64,000 nucleotides of DNA from Coniochaeta sp. PMI_546 (Eukaryota > Ascomycota > Sordariomycetes > Coniochaetales > Coniochaetaceae). The notes under the pieces were generated by a model. It searched no databases, was not told the DNA's origin, and was given only the letters and a program-made list of their open reading frames with translations. Below, piece after piece: positions 35,472 to 47,564 of the stretch (positions are counted from its first letter, which is position 1; every line of letters starts with the position of its first letter). The translations under genes were made by a program, and so were the position numbers. The DNA is taken from NCBI GenBank assembly GCA_021432605.1, contig MU271144.1, positions 3,344,606-3,408,605 on the forward strand, written 5' to 3'.

Positions 35472-37502
35472 GGGACTTCATGTCTTTTCATGATACCTGA
35501 GCAACAACAAGATGGCTATTTCACCTCGGGTACGTTTTTCCAAACATGCTCTCCGGTCCCTATGTATGATAAGGTGGCAATATAATCCTGACCAGTCATC
35601 ACAACCTATCGCCTACCACAACAATGGTTTCTGTTGCACACCTAAGATTGTTGCATAGTCCTTGGAACAAAAGCCTATCGAAAATGGTCTGATGATCACA
35701 TTGTGTAACAGGCTCAAGCTCCTGTACTCGGTGTTCGGTAACATCTGGGCTCACTGGGGCCTGGGCATTCATTAGAGGGGTTAACATTGGCACCATCAAA
35801 CACAACGACCTCGGCGAGGCTATAGCGTCACTTTGTCCGAATCCTCTCATCTCACTAGCTCTGAAGGGGTGTTTTGAGTATGTCACTGAACTTCCTCTGT
35901 GGCTGCTGCCCGCTGTGTACGTCAGGCGCTCGATCTGAGTACGTCGTCTAGTAAAGGCACAGTAGTTGCTCTGTGGATGTACAGTGATGCTAAAAGGTGA
36001 AGGGAAGCATACCCGACAAGGAACTCGAATACTCTGTTTGTGTGACATCTGGATGACTCTTTTATGATAGGTAATTAGCGCTGTTCTAGCATGAGCTTTC
36101 AAATGTAAGTGACGCACCATCATTTCACATCATGTATTCATTCGTAGCGGAATTACGTGTGATGGGTTCTAGGAAACATAACAGTCACTAGTTTGATTCT
36201 CATCTGGCATGACGACTTCTCCGCCCCCAACCTCCGGGGTTTATAGCACATCTTGGGTTAATAGGATGAACAGCGGCTTTGGCTCACACCTTGTGGGAAA
36301 ACGATGTGGTGATTATCCGTAAGTGTACAATGGCGCGGATGGACGGCGTACCATATGGAAGTAGTTCATCGCTTCTACGTGTACTATTAGTAACTGTAGA
36401 TAAATGTCGTCTGTAGTCATTACCATCAACCACCATGAGACACAGGCACTTGTCGGATCGTCTTCAATCTCTGGCAAGACGGCATTCATAAGTGTCACTG
36501 AATATGAAACCATCTCTACAACATGGGCGCAGATGAACCTTCCGTTGCTGGCATTGACGACTTCTTCCAACACCCTTATAAGGCTCCCTACCCGGCACTG
36601 ATCTGCTTCAAGGTCGCCAACACATAGTCGCGTTTGGGCCCAGATTACAGAGCTGGAGGGGTTGCCCCTGCCCAGGCCTCCTGCTGTCTTCGAGCGTGAT
36701 GTGTTCACCTTGGCTATTTTCGTTTTCATTATCTCCGCTGTGACTTTAGTGCTTGGATGGCATGGTCGAAGCATCACAACGGGGAGGTAAAAAGTCGATG
36801 GCATTGGTGTAAGCACTCCAAAACTGCCCATACGAAGTAGATTATAGGTCACCTGCCCAACGGCTAACAGCGCCGCCATTTGCGCGTCAGCATATGAAGA
36901 GAGTTGCACATCATTGAATAAGTATATTGAGTGGACCTAATACCTGCCAGGTGCAGTGGAAGCAAGAAGTGGCTGAAGTTTGAGCTATCGTCATCTTTAT
37001 GATTCTGCTCGTGCAGCAATCGTCTCACTGCCATGGTATCAAGTAAGTCAGTAAGTACCCCTGAAGGTCAAACGCCCACGCAAAGCTTCGAAGGTGAGTT
37101 TGTCTTTGCAGTGTCGAGACCAAGTGTGCAGGACAGGGAACGGATCGGCCCCTCCCGGTTTAACACCATGTAGATTCGCAGCCGATCCAAGTAACCGCCG
37201 GATCCTGTGAACTGAGGTCATGTTCGGCTCAAATGACTGGAGATATTTGGCTCTAGGTAGTGAATAGGTCAGATTAGGTGAGTGTAGCAAATCAAGTTGT
37301 GGAGCAGGTCAAATGAGCACTAGTCTGAAGACGTGAATAGATGTAAAGGGAGACATCTCCAGTGACCAGACATGTCGAGACATGTGAATCGACACATCAA
37401 GTGAACGTCAATCTGATGACCAAGCATGATAGATTAAGGTCTGTTGCCTGCCTTATGGGAGGCATCTCCTCCTTCACCTCCATGTAATGATACCTTGTGT
37501 TG
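35472..37502. other. Gene-poor stretch, 2.0 kb
   Basis: No firmly supported gene. A 198-codon open frame on the minus strand (36313..36909) lacks a good start, motif or splice partner, and a 65-codon frame also runs on the opposite strand within it. A 174-codon minus-strand frame (35599..36123) looks random. Either could be chance. Confidence 0.35.
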
Positions 37503-38211
37503 ATGCGCGAGCTTCCTGAGATCCGAAACTCGAGTCTCGTCAAGGTCATCACGATGTCATGGCACAGTCCTAATCCTAAATTTATCTGCGAGTCATGTAC
37601 TGAAAGTGTCTCTCATGCTATTGTTTCCGGGATGTGTGACGGCAAGATTTTTGCCCGCTGCGCGCCTTTGGGGTTCGATGACTCGCCCATGCCTCTTAAT
37701 TCTTACACTGTTGCCCCAGAACACAACCGATCCGAGATCATAAGGCATCTTTTAGAGCTTATGAAGGAGGCATGCCCACGCCATCCACATATCAGGGAAC
37801 GCTGTTGGCACATCACTATGCTAAGTAGCGTAGGTACCTATGTCGACTTCCAGGGGTTTCAGATTGTCGTGTTCAAAGGTTCAGTCACTCTCACAGAGGC
37901 AGAACTCATTGCACGTCGCTGCTGGGCCATCGCGAATCACTGTCGGTAGGTTGTCGGTAGGTTGTCGGCAGTACCCATGCTCCATCGTGTAGAGTGAGAG
38001 ATCGCCTAAGCTCTGACTATGCTTTAGCATGAGCAGTGAAAAGAACTACGACGGTATCGTGATCGAGATCCTCGAAGGTGACGCCATCGGCCAAGTACTG
38101 CGACCAGACTCGATGCCCAGCTCCAACAGATATCCGACAGAGCAGCAAATCGAAGCAAACAAGTTAGCGAGAGAGGTTTTGACGCCTTGCTGTCTGAAGA
38201 AGCACGACTAG
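37503..38211 (+). CDS. Small hypothetical protein, two exons
   Basis: Two frames that look separate join cleanly: exon 37503..37945 ends in CG, and exon 38028..38211 begins with C then ATG in frame, giving 208 residues. The intron (82 nt) has a GTAGGT donor, a CTGAC branch site and a TTTAG acceptor. The protein has no signal peptide. It contains Cys pairs (FICESCTES, ARCAP) and a mixed alpha/beta-looking core (YVDFQGFQIVVFKGSVTLTE). The first ATG is preceded in frame by GTG TTG at 37497. I recognise no family. The donor lies in an 11-bp tandem repeat that duplicates the splice site. The evidence is the splice fit plus 208 open codons, so existence is likelier than not. Confidence 0.5.
37941..37967 (+). 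repeat. 11-bp tandem repeat duplicating a 5' splice site
   Basis: The unit GTAGGTTGTCG occurs twice in tandem (37946-37956 and 37957-37967), preceded by a partial TGTCG. Each unit begins with the donor consensus GTAGGT. Use of the first unit gives an in-frame product. Use of the second would add 11 nt and meet the TAG at the exon edge. Confidence 0.8.
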
Positions 38212-38886
38212 AGCCACAAGTCAGCTAGAGCTTGGGGTGCCCGATGCTGGGACAAGGGTGGCGGAAGTTGAGAACGCTTATTAGGCCGCGGAACCGCCTC
38301 TAGACACACTGATCATGAAGCCGTTCGGCAATTTTAAGATATCGCCGGGGAGACTACAGTTGGGCAACCCCTCTTCGGTGCACACCTATCAGGCATGGAA
38401 ACGTTGATTTGTAGTGCTTATCTAGTTGGCCAGAAAGTTGGTGTTGTCTGAGAACGAGAACTATTCTTGCAGCCAGAAACTGGCGAAATGGACCCCAGTG
38501 TGAGTGGCGTGTCCACAATTCGGCCAATCACGAACATCCTCCCTCTGTATTACGTAAGGAAGGCATCGGTGAGAGACCACATCTCGAAATTGTGGAAATC
38601 ACGAAGGGGGCCGTTCAGCTACGTGGCAGACGGCGACTTTCGAGCTTCGTCAACCGCGCCTTCTAGCATTCATTCCTCCGCAACAGCGTCCCTGTCTACA
38701 CGATAAGACTCCGGCATCAGTTTGCCCAAGACACGATCACCAGAAATCCCGCCGTGGGAGTCTGATGTGGCTCTATCCGCGCTACGACCCCACATCGACC
38801 TCGATCGCGACGCCTTGCAGCTAGAGCTTCGTCGCCAGCTCCTCGACCCGTGTTTTTCTTTTCCCAGGGTCCCAGGTCAAGTCAAC
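38212..38886. other. Intergenic, 0.68 kb
   Basis: Promoter and 5' leader of the COPI subunit gene; no gene supported. Confidence 0.45.
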
Positions 38887-41861
38887 ATGCGTTTGGATGT
38901 GAAGGTAATGCTACCCTGACTTGGTGCTTGCGGTAGGAACGAGCTTCGAGAGAGCTCGGTACGGGCGAGACTCCCCCGGAGCACATGCCAGCCCCTCCGA
39001 GCCTGCCACCCTGTGCTGCTGGCCAGCGCCCTTCATCTCCTCTCTATGTTTGCTTGCTAACGCAATTGGTGTCTAACAGAGACAGCTTTTCGCTCGCAGC
39101 GAGCGAGTGAAAGGTATCGACTTCCATCCGCAAGAGCCATGGATTCTTACCACTCTCTACAGCGGTATGTCGACGCAGCTGCCTCTATTGTACGAGAGCT
39201 GGAACTGACGCGTTATTCAACCAGGCCATGTGTATATCTGGTCATACGAGACACAACAGATTGTCAAGACCTTCGAGTTAACAGACGTCCCCGTCCGAGC
39301 TGGTCGATTTGTGGCAAGGAAGAACTGGATTGTGTGCGGTAGCGACGACTTCCAGCTTCGGGTCTACAACTATAACACATCAGAGAAGATCACGTCCTTT
39401 GAGGCACATCCGGACTATATTCGAGCGATCGTCGTCCATCCTACGCAGCCCTTCGTTCTGACTGCCTCGGATGATATGACGATCAAGCTCTGGGATTGGG
39501 AGAAGGGCTGGAAGTGCGTCCAAGTCTTCGAAGGCCACAGCCACTATGTGATGGGTTTGGCCATCAACCCCAAGGACACAAACACCTTTGCGTCAGCATG
39601 TTTGGATCGGACCGTCAAGATCTGGAGCCTTGGGTCCTCAACAGCCAATTTCACACTCGAGGCACACGAGACGAAGGGCGTGAACCACGTGGACTACTAC
39701 CCCCACTCCGACAAGCCCTACCTTCTAACGACCTCCGACGACCGCACAGTCAAGATTTGGGACTACACGACGAAGTCGCTGATCGCCACTCTCGAGGGAC
39801 ATACGAACAACGTCTCGTTTGCCTGCTATCACCCCGAGCTCCCCATCATCATCTCCGGCTCAGAAGACGGCACAGTGAGGATATGGCACGCCAACACATA
39901 CCGGTTCGAGCAGTCTCTGAACTACGGTCTGGAGCGAGCATGGTGTGTTTCGTACCAAAAGGGCAAGCAAGGCGTCGCTGTCGGCTTTGACGACGGTGCG
40001 GTGGTGGTCAAGTTGGGTCGTGAGGAGCCAGCTGTGTCTATGGACGCTTCAGGAAAGCTGATCTGGGCCCGACACAACGAGGTCGTTTCTGCGATTATCA
40101 AGGGTGGCGGTAAGCTCCTCTAATTGTTTCCCTGCGGCCACACAAACGGCAAATTGCTAACACAGCCATATTAGATGCGTCTATCAAGGATAACGCCCCG
40201 ATAAGTCTCCCCACCAAGGACCTTGGTACCTGCGAGGTCTATCCTCAGACGCTCATTCACTCTCCAAATGGACGCTTCGTTGCCGTGTGCGGAGACGGTG
40301 AGTATATCATCTACACTGCTCTGGCCTGGAGGAACAAGGCCTTCGGATCAGCCCTCGACTTCGTGTGGGCATCGAAAGAGAACAGCAATGATTTTGCGAT
40401 CCGCGAGTCGTCGACTAGCGTCAAGGTCTACAAGAACTTCGTTGAGAAAAGTGGTGGCTTGGACGTGGGCTTCCAGGCCGAGGGCTTGACCGGGGGTGTT
40501 CTTCTTGGTGTCAAGGGCCAGGGAGGTGTTTCCTTCTTCGACTGGGCGACTGGCGCCTTGGTGAGGAGAATCGAGGTTGAACCGAGACAGGTAAGTTTGC
40601 CTGAACGGAAGACCACCATGATATAAGCGTCTGACATGTGCGCAGGTCTACTGGTCGGAGAGCGGCGAACTCGTTGCTATAGCTTGCGAAGACACTTTCT
40701 ACATCTTGAGATTTTCGCGAGAGAACTTCGTCGCCGCTGTTCAGGCTGGTGAAGTCGAGGACGATGGCGTCGAGTCGGCCTTTGAAGTCATCACAGACAT
40801 TAGCGAGAGGTAAGGTCTCATGGATACCAACGTGTCTGGCAATAAGCTGACATATGTCCAACAGTGTACGGACTGGCGAGTGGGTTGGCGACTGCTTCAT
40901 CTACACAAACAGCACCAACCGGCTCAACTACCTGGTCGGCGACCAAACCTACACCGTATCGCACTTTGACCAGCCGATGTATATCCTAGGCTACATCCAG
41001 CGAGACAGCCGGATCTACCTAGCGGACAAGGAGGTCAACGTCACCTCCTTTGCTCTGTCTCTGCCAGTCTTGGAATATCAGACGCTCGTGCTTCGCGAGG
41101 ACATGGAGACCGCAGCCGAACTCCTTCCAAGCATCCCCGAGGACCAACTCAACAAGATTGCCCGCTTCCTCGAGGGCCAAGGCCACAAGGAGCTCGCTCT
41201 CGAAGTAGCTACGGACCCCGAACACAAGTTTGAACTAGCGCTGGCTCTCAACCAGTTGGACATCGCGCTCGAGTTGGCCAAGGAAGCGGATGTGGACCAC
41301 AAGTGGAAGACGGTTGGCGACGCCGCACTGACAGCTTGGGACGTTGGTCTTGCGGCCGAGTGTTTTGCTCACGCCAAGGACCTGGGTTCGCTACTACTTG
41401 TCTACAGCTCGACATCCGACCGGGACGGACTTGTGTCGCTCGCGACACAGGCTGGCGAGGCTGGTGCGCACAACGTCGCCTTCACATGCAATTGGTTGCT
41501 CGGCGATGTAGAGGGTTGCGTTGACATCCTCACCAAGACCAACCGGCTGGCGGAGGCCGCCTTGTTCGCCCAGACGTACAAGCCATCTCTTGCCCCGACT
41601 GTGGTCAAGGCTTGGAAGGAGAGCCTGGAGAAGAACAAGAAGGCTCGGATCGCACGTATCATTGGCGCTCCGGACGAGGATGAGGAGCTCTTCCCGGAGT
41701 GGGACGAGTGGTTGAAGCTCGAGACCGCGGGTCCCGGTCCCATGGCGGGCATCGTTAACGGCGGCGAACAAGTGGCAGAAGCAGCCGAACCCGAAGCAGA
41801 AGCAGAGGCCGACTCAGCGGAGGAGCCGGCCGCGCAGGAGGACGAGGCGGAGGATGAGTAG
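38887..41861 (+). CDS. sec27: Coatomer subunit beta' (COPI, Sec27/COPB2)
   Basis: Essential COPI coat subunit for Golgi-to-ER and intra-Golgi vesicles, binding dilysine cargo tails. Six exons: 38887..38904, 39080..39164, 39225..40109, 40175..40590, 40646..40809 and 40865..41861, giving 854 residues, the normal family size. All five introns keep frame. The first exon encodes only six residues (MRLDVK). Two WD40 propellers fill about residues 1-600, with clear repeats ending in IWSYE, LWDWE, IWSLG, IWDYT and IWHAN. An alpha-solenoid follows (from about 610, [22 protein letters not shown]). The tail after the conserved [12 protein letters not shown] is Ala/Glu-rich and acidic, ending in EDEAEDE. 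Length and organisation match yeast Sec27 closely; nothing unusual beyond the tiny first exon. Confidence 0.96.
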
Positions 41862-42795
41862 GACTTGTTGCCTTCTTCTGGTGGGATCTGACGCCGGGAT
41901 ACGACGTCGGGCTTCTGGTAGTTGGAGTCCGATGCGGGGGGGCGGACTAAAAAGTCGTTACTGCTACTAGAGATGCTGACGGGTCTGAAATAAGATGGTT
42001 ATTATTAGCAATGATTATGCATCTGTTTCCCAAGGTCGATGTGGACTTGTACGTCGGTCGTTAAGAGGCCGGATTATCTTGCTCGTTCTTGGTGACAGCC
42101 ATCCGATAGCTTGGTTGCCTTCCTTCTCTTCTTCTGGGGTGACATGTCGCCTACATATGCGACCATTGTGGACATGTTTCTCTCGCGCTGGACTGCAGTA
42201 TACACTTGGGATCCACATGTGTTCGAATAGTACCTACCTTACCTATCTATATACTTCCAAGCCAAGATGGCCAGGCATCACATCACTTCACATTGACCTG
42301 AATGGTGTAAGGTAGTCTAAATATTCATTGGCTCGATTGGCGACTTAGCCCCACTACTCTGGCCGAGGGTTCAGGCTGCCGATCAAGAATGGATGCCCTA
42401 TCGAGCTGCTTCCAATCTACTCCTCCTTTCTACAAAGTCAGAACAAGAATCGGCCTTATCCTACTCGCACCATGGTGGTAACATGCGGAGCCTCGGTCTA
42501 TTCGAGTAATGAATCAAATGTCTCCATTGTGGATTGGAAACATTCGTCTTTCTATGGACGCTTCTTCCCATGCGGCAGCCTCGGGGCGTTTCTGTCTCAT
42601 GTTCTCTCTACCTTCCGCGTTATGGACCCAAGGTCTTGGGATGCGGCAGACTCAAGGCCTCTGTTCTGCCGAATGGAACACTCACATACAACCTCGTGCC
42701 ACACGGACAACTAGCGGTGAACAACGCAAGAATCGGGAAAGCTGGTGCGGCAGGATGGGGCATTTGTGGTGTGGACGCAATGCAGCATAGAAACG
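41862..42795. other. Intergenic, 0.93 kb
   Basis: 3' flank of the coatomer gene. Reading frames at 42388-42795 might be the remains of the 5' end of the decayed gene to the right, but cannot be joined convincingly. Confidence 0.35.
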
Positions 42796-43960
42796 ATGGT
42801 GTGTGTGCCACCTGCATTGGAGGAGTTACACAATGCCCTAATTCCGGGTCGGCTCGCCCAAAGTTGAGGGGGAAGCTCAACAGCGATGGGCCGGATTCGT
42901 CACCAGATACCTGGGTGTGATCCTTCTACTGTCCCGACAGTGAGTAGCTCGTTCCTTTGTCCCATCTTCCGTCTCCTTGTCGTCCACTTGGTGTTTCTGA
43001 CGTGCTCTCATCATGGGAAGAGCAGTTCGAGAGTGCGTTCAGCATGGCATGTACGAGTTTCCCATCGAAGGAGAGACTTGCCACCCCCGCGTCGGCATGC
43101 TCGGATTTCCGAATAATGCAGTTCGATGGTAATGTATGCGCTGTCCTCTGCCGCACGGGTCTATCCTTTGGTCATATCTCTCCAGCATCGAGCCTGGACC
43201 AGAAGCGCAATCCCTCACTCGATCCGTCGCATTGCAGCAAGGTCTTCCGGTGAAGATCCAGGCGGGTTGACGTTCGATCCCCCCGTCATTTATTTCACTG
43301 CCCAAGACGGGGGAGTGTATCCGGGCGAATAGCAAGTGTGAAGCAATGCCTCTCAGATGTCAAAGTAAGATTATCTTTCTCTGCCTGCATCTCTGATAGT
43401 CTCAAGGTGACTTCGTACTAATCAGAAAGTAGGCACATCGCCGGTGTCGTGGCGTCGTCGTGACATTCTGGCGAGTGGTGTTGGTCCGTTGGACCCGACC
43501 ATCTGGATGAGCGCATCCTGGCCCCTGCGCCGGGGTGGAATTTTGGACTTGTTTCCGTCCCATGGCCGCGATTTCCCTCACTCGTGCAGCATATGCGGCA
43601 TCAAGACAAGCGTCTTATGCCGAGACTTGACCCGGACGCCCCAACCGACGACCTCGTCCGGTCCCCAATCCTGTTCGTCCGAGAAGGAGATACTCAGCTG
43701 CAGGCCTGTTGGCCCGCGTGCATGGCGCATGATTGTCAGTTCTTGCTAGCTTCAAAGGTCCCAAGTGGGAATACACGTCCTGGACAAATGAGGGACAACC
43801 CACGACTGCAGCCGTCTCCATAGACATACATAATCATACATTCGTCGGCGACCACGTCAGTCACCTTGCTGCACTTGGCACTTTACCGTCTTCCCGTATT
43901 CCTGTTTCATTTTCGCGTCAGGACTATCAGCGGGGACTGTTGCTCCCCGTTATCCTGTCA
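42796..43960 (+). pseudogene. Decayed multi-exon gene of unknown family
   Basis: Protein-like segments follow one another on the plus strand but change frame repeatedly. PALEELHNALIPGRLAQ (about 42808-42865) is in one frame. RWAGFVTRYLGVILLLSR (42884-42939) is in another and joins, through a clean intron 42940..43020 (GTGAGT, CTGAC, GGAAG), to a segment running to 43267. That segment contains an in-frame TAA at 43130-43132. Near 43262-43268 the frame shifts again to GLTFDPPVIYFTAQDGG. An intron-like stretch follows, then DPTIWMSASWPL, DPDAPTDDLVRSPILFVREG and FKGPKWEYTSWTNEG in different frames. This pattern is expected of a once-functional gene with several indels and a nonsense change. The family is unrecognised. 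It sits directly upstream of the terpene synthase in the same orientation. Some breaks could instead be unrecognised introns or assembly errors. Confidence 0.5.
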
Positions 43961-44636
43961 TTTCTATCGTGCGCCGCAGCGAGGAGTAACTCGACACCAC
44001 CGAGGTAACGTGCATGTGGGGGCAACTCCTCCCCTTGGGTAGCCATTGCTACTCAACACCTACCCTATTGAGTCCCGAGAGATGTCGCTCTTCTGGATAA
44101 GGCCGAACTTGGGGGCTGTTTCTGAATCCAATTCGCGAAGAGCCTCGCTCCTGCATATCAAGCGATGCTGGACAACGTGTTGCTGTCTACTGGTCTCGTC
44201 ATTCTCGTCCCTTTTTAGCCTCTCGTCCGTTGCGCGCACCACCCTAATCCGCCCTAGTCTCCTGCGCCCACTATGGCCGCCGGCCGTACAGCAGTCGAGG
44301 TGAAGATGGGGCCCGAACTGATCTAACAAATACTCTCCGGATAGTGATAGCCAGCAGCCTGATGGAGAATGGTTCACCCTCCGTGGGTCGGACTCCTGAG
44401 ATTCTTTCGCGTAGATGCTTAAATGGAGCCAGACCTCCTCCAGCCATTGTTTCTCTCCATATCTTACAGTCCATCTGACATTTCTTGGTTGTATACTTCT
44501 TCGTTTCTTTATGAATATAGAACTGGGCGGATACCCATATTGCCACTTGATACACAATTCAGCTAGGATTCTCCAATAGCAAACATTGTAACCCGGGACT
44601 TTTGGCACAATCAGCCCCTATACGCCGCCGACAAAT
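43961..44636. other. Intergenic, 0.68 kb
   Basis: Presumed promoter of the terpene synthase. A 182-codon minus-strand frame (44060..44608) has no motif and is treated as chance. Confidence 0.45.
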
Positions 44637-46241
44637 ATGGAGGTCTCCCAGCTTTTCCTCTCACTCACGCCTGTCTTGTCCTATGAGAAAGATACGCACA
44701 TTAGGTACGATGATAAGAGCATCCCTAGAACCTTCGAGCTCCCGCTCGAGCTCCCCAGTACGCCGGTGGACCCCAATGAGGCACTGGTAGAGGAGTTGAA
44801 GGGAAGGGTCATGCACATTCCCAACATGCTGGACTACATGGAGGGCTGGCCAGTCAGGGAGCTCAACCAGTACCACGACCGCATAAGGACTCTATTCAAC
44901 GAGGCCCTAGACCGGTAAGGTGGCCCAAATTTACACCTACCTGTCAATGACTGACACAGTCAAGTGTTATTCCGGACGCAAGACGACGGCAGAAGTTTAA
45001 GGACTGCGATTTTGCATACTTTTGTGCACTGTAGGTCACGTTTCCCCTGTCTCTTCTTTGCCGGGTTCTCACTAAGCCTCGGTATCAGCTGGTGGCCTCA
45101 CGGCGAGTGGGAAGACTTCTACTCCGCTTCCTTCTTCGCGCTATGGATCTTCGTCTGGGATGACACCATCGATGCCAACGATCACGATCTCTCCGAGAAT
45201 TTCCAGAAGGCTTGTCACTTCCGGAGCCAGACCTTGAAGTACTGCAAGTACTACCTGGGCCTTTCCGAGGACAGCGAGGAGCCTGAGCTTCCCAGTCTTG
45301 CCTGTAGCTTGTTCAAGGAGTTCGCAGGAAGAATTGTCGAGAAATTCCAGAAACGTAGGCACCTTGAGTGAATGATACTCGCTGCGAGCCCGCATCTGCT
45401 AACGAGCCCTATTCTTAACAGACAGGGTACAGCGAATCTATGACGAGATTGTGCGCTATATCACAGAATGTGAAAACGAACAGGCCGAACGCCTGGCCGG
45501 ACGGATCCCAACCCTTGACGAGTACATTGAGAACCGTCTGGGTACCGCTGCTGTCTTTATCCTTTGCGGCATCAATGAGTAAGGCTTATACGTTCCATCC
45601 AGCTGTCCCTGGTGACGAGCGAGCTAAGACGAGAAATGTAGGCTGTTTATAGAACAAGCACTTCCAGACTGGATGATGGATTCGCCAGAAATGGAAGTCA
45701 TATGGCGAGAGACCAACTTGGGAATCATCATGTACGTGCTGTTAGTGTCAAACAAGGGTCGAACCGCGGGAACTAACTTGGCGCTTCCAGATCCAACGAC
45801 GTGCTGTCTCTCAAGAAAGAGATTGTAAGTGCCTGATCAGATATGTGTCGCTCAAGCGCGAAAACTGACAGGACCAGGTTACCGGCTGTTTGCTGAGCCT
45901 CGTCCCGGTACTCTACCGCCAGGGCATCGAATGGGATGACATTGTTCCCGAGCTGATGGAGGAGCTGCTCCACGTTTGTAGAAGATTCGATGAAGCTGCC
46001 GAAACTCTCGAGGCAGCTGCTGCGGACGACCCGCAGCTCCTGAAGGATCTGAAGACATACCTGGACGTCTGTCGTACGAACAACACGGGTACCTACATTT
46101 ACACGTAAGTTGGTTGCATCGCATGGTACGTGCCACAGTTCTGCAGGGAAGTAGCTGACGAAAAGGGAAAGCATCGAGTCCAAGAGATACAAGATTGCGG
46201 ACCTGGTGCGGGAAGACTTGTCTCTGACCGTCGTGCTTTGA
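44637..46241 (+). CDS. Class I terpene cyclase (sesquiterpene synthase type)
   Basis: Ionises a prenyl diphosphate, by family size most likely farnesyl diphosphate, with three Mg2+ to make a cyclic terpene. Eight exons: 44637..44914, 44965..45030, 45089..45354, 45422..45578, 45642..45731, 45791..45824, 45872..46104 and 46172..46241, giving 397 residues. Introns are 47-67 nt and all junctions preserve frame. The Asp-rich motif is DDTID (139-143) in FVWDDTID, the second Mg site is NDVLSLKKE (288-296), and the C-terminal Arg-Tyr pair (R380-Y381) follows. This N-(D/E)xxSxxKE plus RY set marks fungal and bacterial class I cyclases. Exon 7 could also begin 6 nt later. No prenyltransferase, P450 or transporter is next to it; the only neighbour is a decayed gene. 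Product not predictable. Confidence 0.92.
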
Positions 46242-47564
46242 GCTCGCCCGTTTGTCCGGGTCACTGGCCTGTGTTGCACAACATATACAGGCGGTGTAAC
46301 CCAACGTGCCCCACGAGCCAACGTGCTTCGCCAGTTTCATTCCGTACAGGTGTTACTACAGGTGGAATGCTATTTTCAAAGCACGAGTACGGCACATGCA
46401 GTGATGGCAGATCCCAGGCGGGTGGCAGCCTATCACTCTATCCCGCACATTGCCATTCATACTGAGCTGTCGGCCGGGAAGGGAAAGGTGTCTGTTGGTC
46501 TTCTTCCCACATATCTCCTAGGGCAAGTCTACAGCTCGTCCGCTCCATTTCAGTCGCGGGACTGCGGGCATATAGAGTCTATATAGACATGAATAAGGAC
46601 CTCGTTTATTGAGCACATGATTATGGGGCTCTGGTGCATCTTGTATAGCGGCAAGCATTTTGCTACGTTGCAAAGCTCCTCGTAGGTGGTTCGAATTGGT
46701 TCTACCTATCAATAACAGACGCGGTATTTGTTTCGTACGTCTTGCCTGATATACCGTAATGATGCCAGTCAGTCATAGATTCCGCCGTCATCGGCGGAGT
46801 ATAAGCACTTTGTAGACATCGGACAGCTGTCGTATAGCCAATCTATTTGATATAGTCAAAATAATAGAAAGAAACAAATAAAAGAGAGAAACAACGATAA
46901 AAAGAAAGGATATATGGTATTACTAATATTTCTGGGTCTATAGACCTTGACTCGGGACAAATATTGAGTCAGAGACAAGACTTAGCCTGGTCCCTTATAC
47001 CTCTAGCATTTGTTTTGTCTTGGATTATAGTCTGCTATACAAACCGGCGTGATAATACTGTCCCACGTGGATCTGGTTTACAGACACGTCCTTAAAGAGT
47101 TGCCTCAGGTTCCTTTTACGATGTATTGCAGAGACACGGCAGCCTCGGACACTGACGTCATTGAAGCCTTCGCGCGCGCTTGTGAATCTACACGTGTAGA
47201 TCGGGCGGGAGCAGTGGAGGATTCGCGCCATCGGGAAGAAGATCAGTGGGGTCACTCGGGGTCAATCTCACTCAAATCTCGGAATTTCGCATTGTATTTG
47301 TGACAAGGATCCGTCTCGACTCTTTTGACTCCCTACGATCCCAGCAATAAATCCTTGCGACTTTATTGCTGACTGCAGCAGGGAGACTATAATTTCGAGC
47401 AGCCTTTGGATACCCTGGCTAGACTTAACAGCATACCGAAAAGAAAGGAGGCGACACGTCGGAGTAGAGAATAGAGTTTCTGGGTTGCCGTCACAAGCGC
47501 TACAGACACAAAGCATATTTCTCGGGCCCTCGATCATCGCGATCGATTACTGGCAGCTGCTGCC
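46242..47564. other. Intergenic, 1.3 kb, partly AT-rich
   Basis: No gene supported. The stretch about 46840-46960 is markedly A-rich on the plus strand compared with its surroundings. The right end is the promoter of the Sec14-like gene. Confidence 0.45.
46781..46798. repeat. Perfect 7-bp inverted repeat, 4-nt loop
   Basis: TCCGCCG and CGGCGGA flank TCAT. The short GC-rich hairpin stands out beside an A-rich spacer. It could be a transcription-factor site pair (CGG-type half-sites as bound by zinc cluster factors) or chance. Confidence 0.5.

Noticed and set aside
35599-36123. 174-codon minus-strand frame beside the HET gene
   Set aside because: Composition is irregular (basic, Cys- and His-scattered) with no recognisable motif. 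Not supported as a gene or as a HET-gene exon.
36313-36909. 198-codon minus-strand frame
   Set aside because: A frame this long is expected about once by chance in a window this size. It lacks motifs, a clear start and splice partners, and the opposite strand is also partly open.
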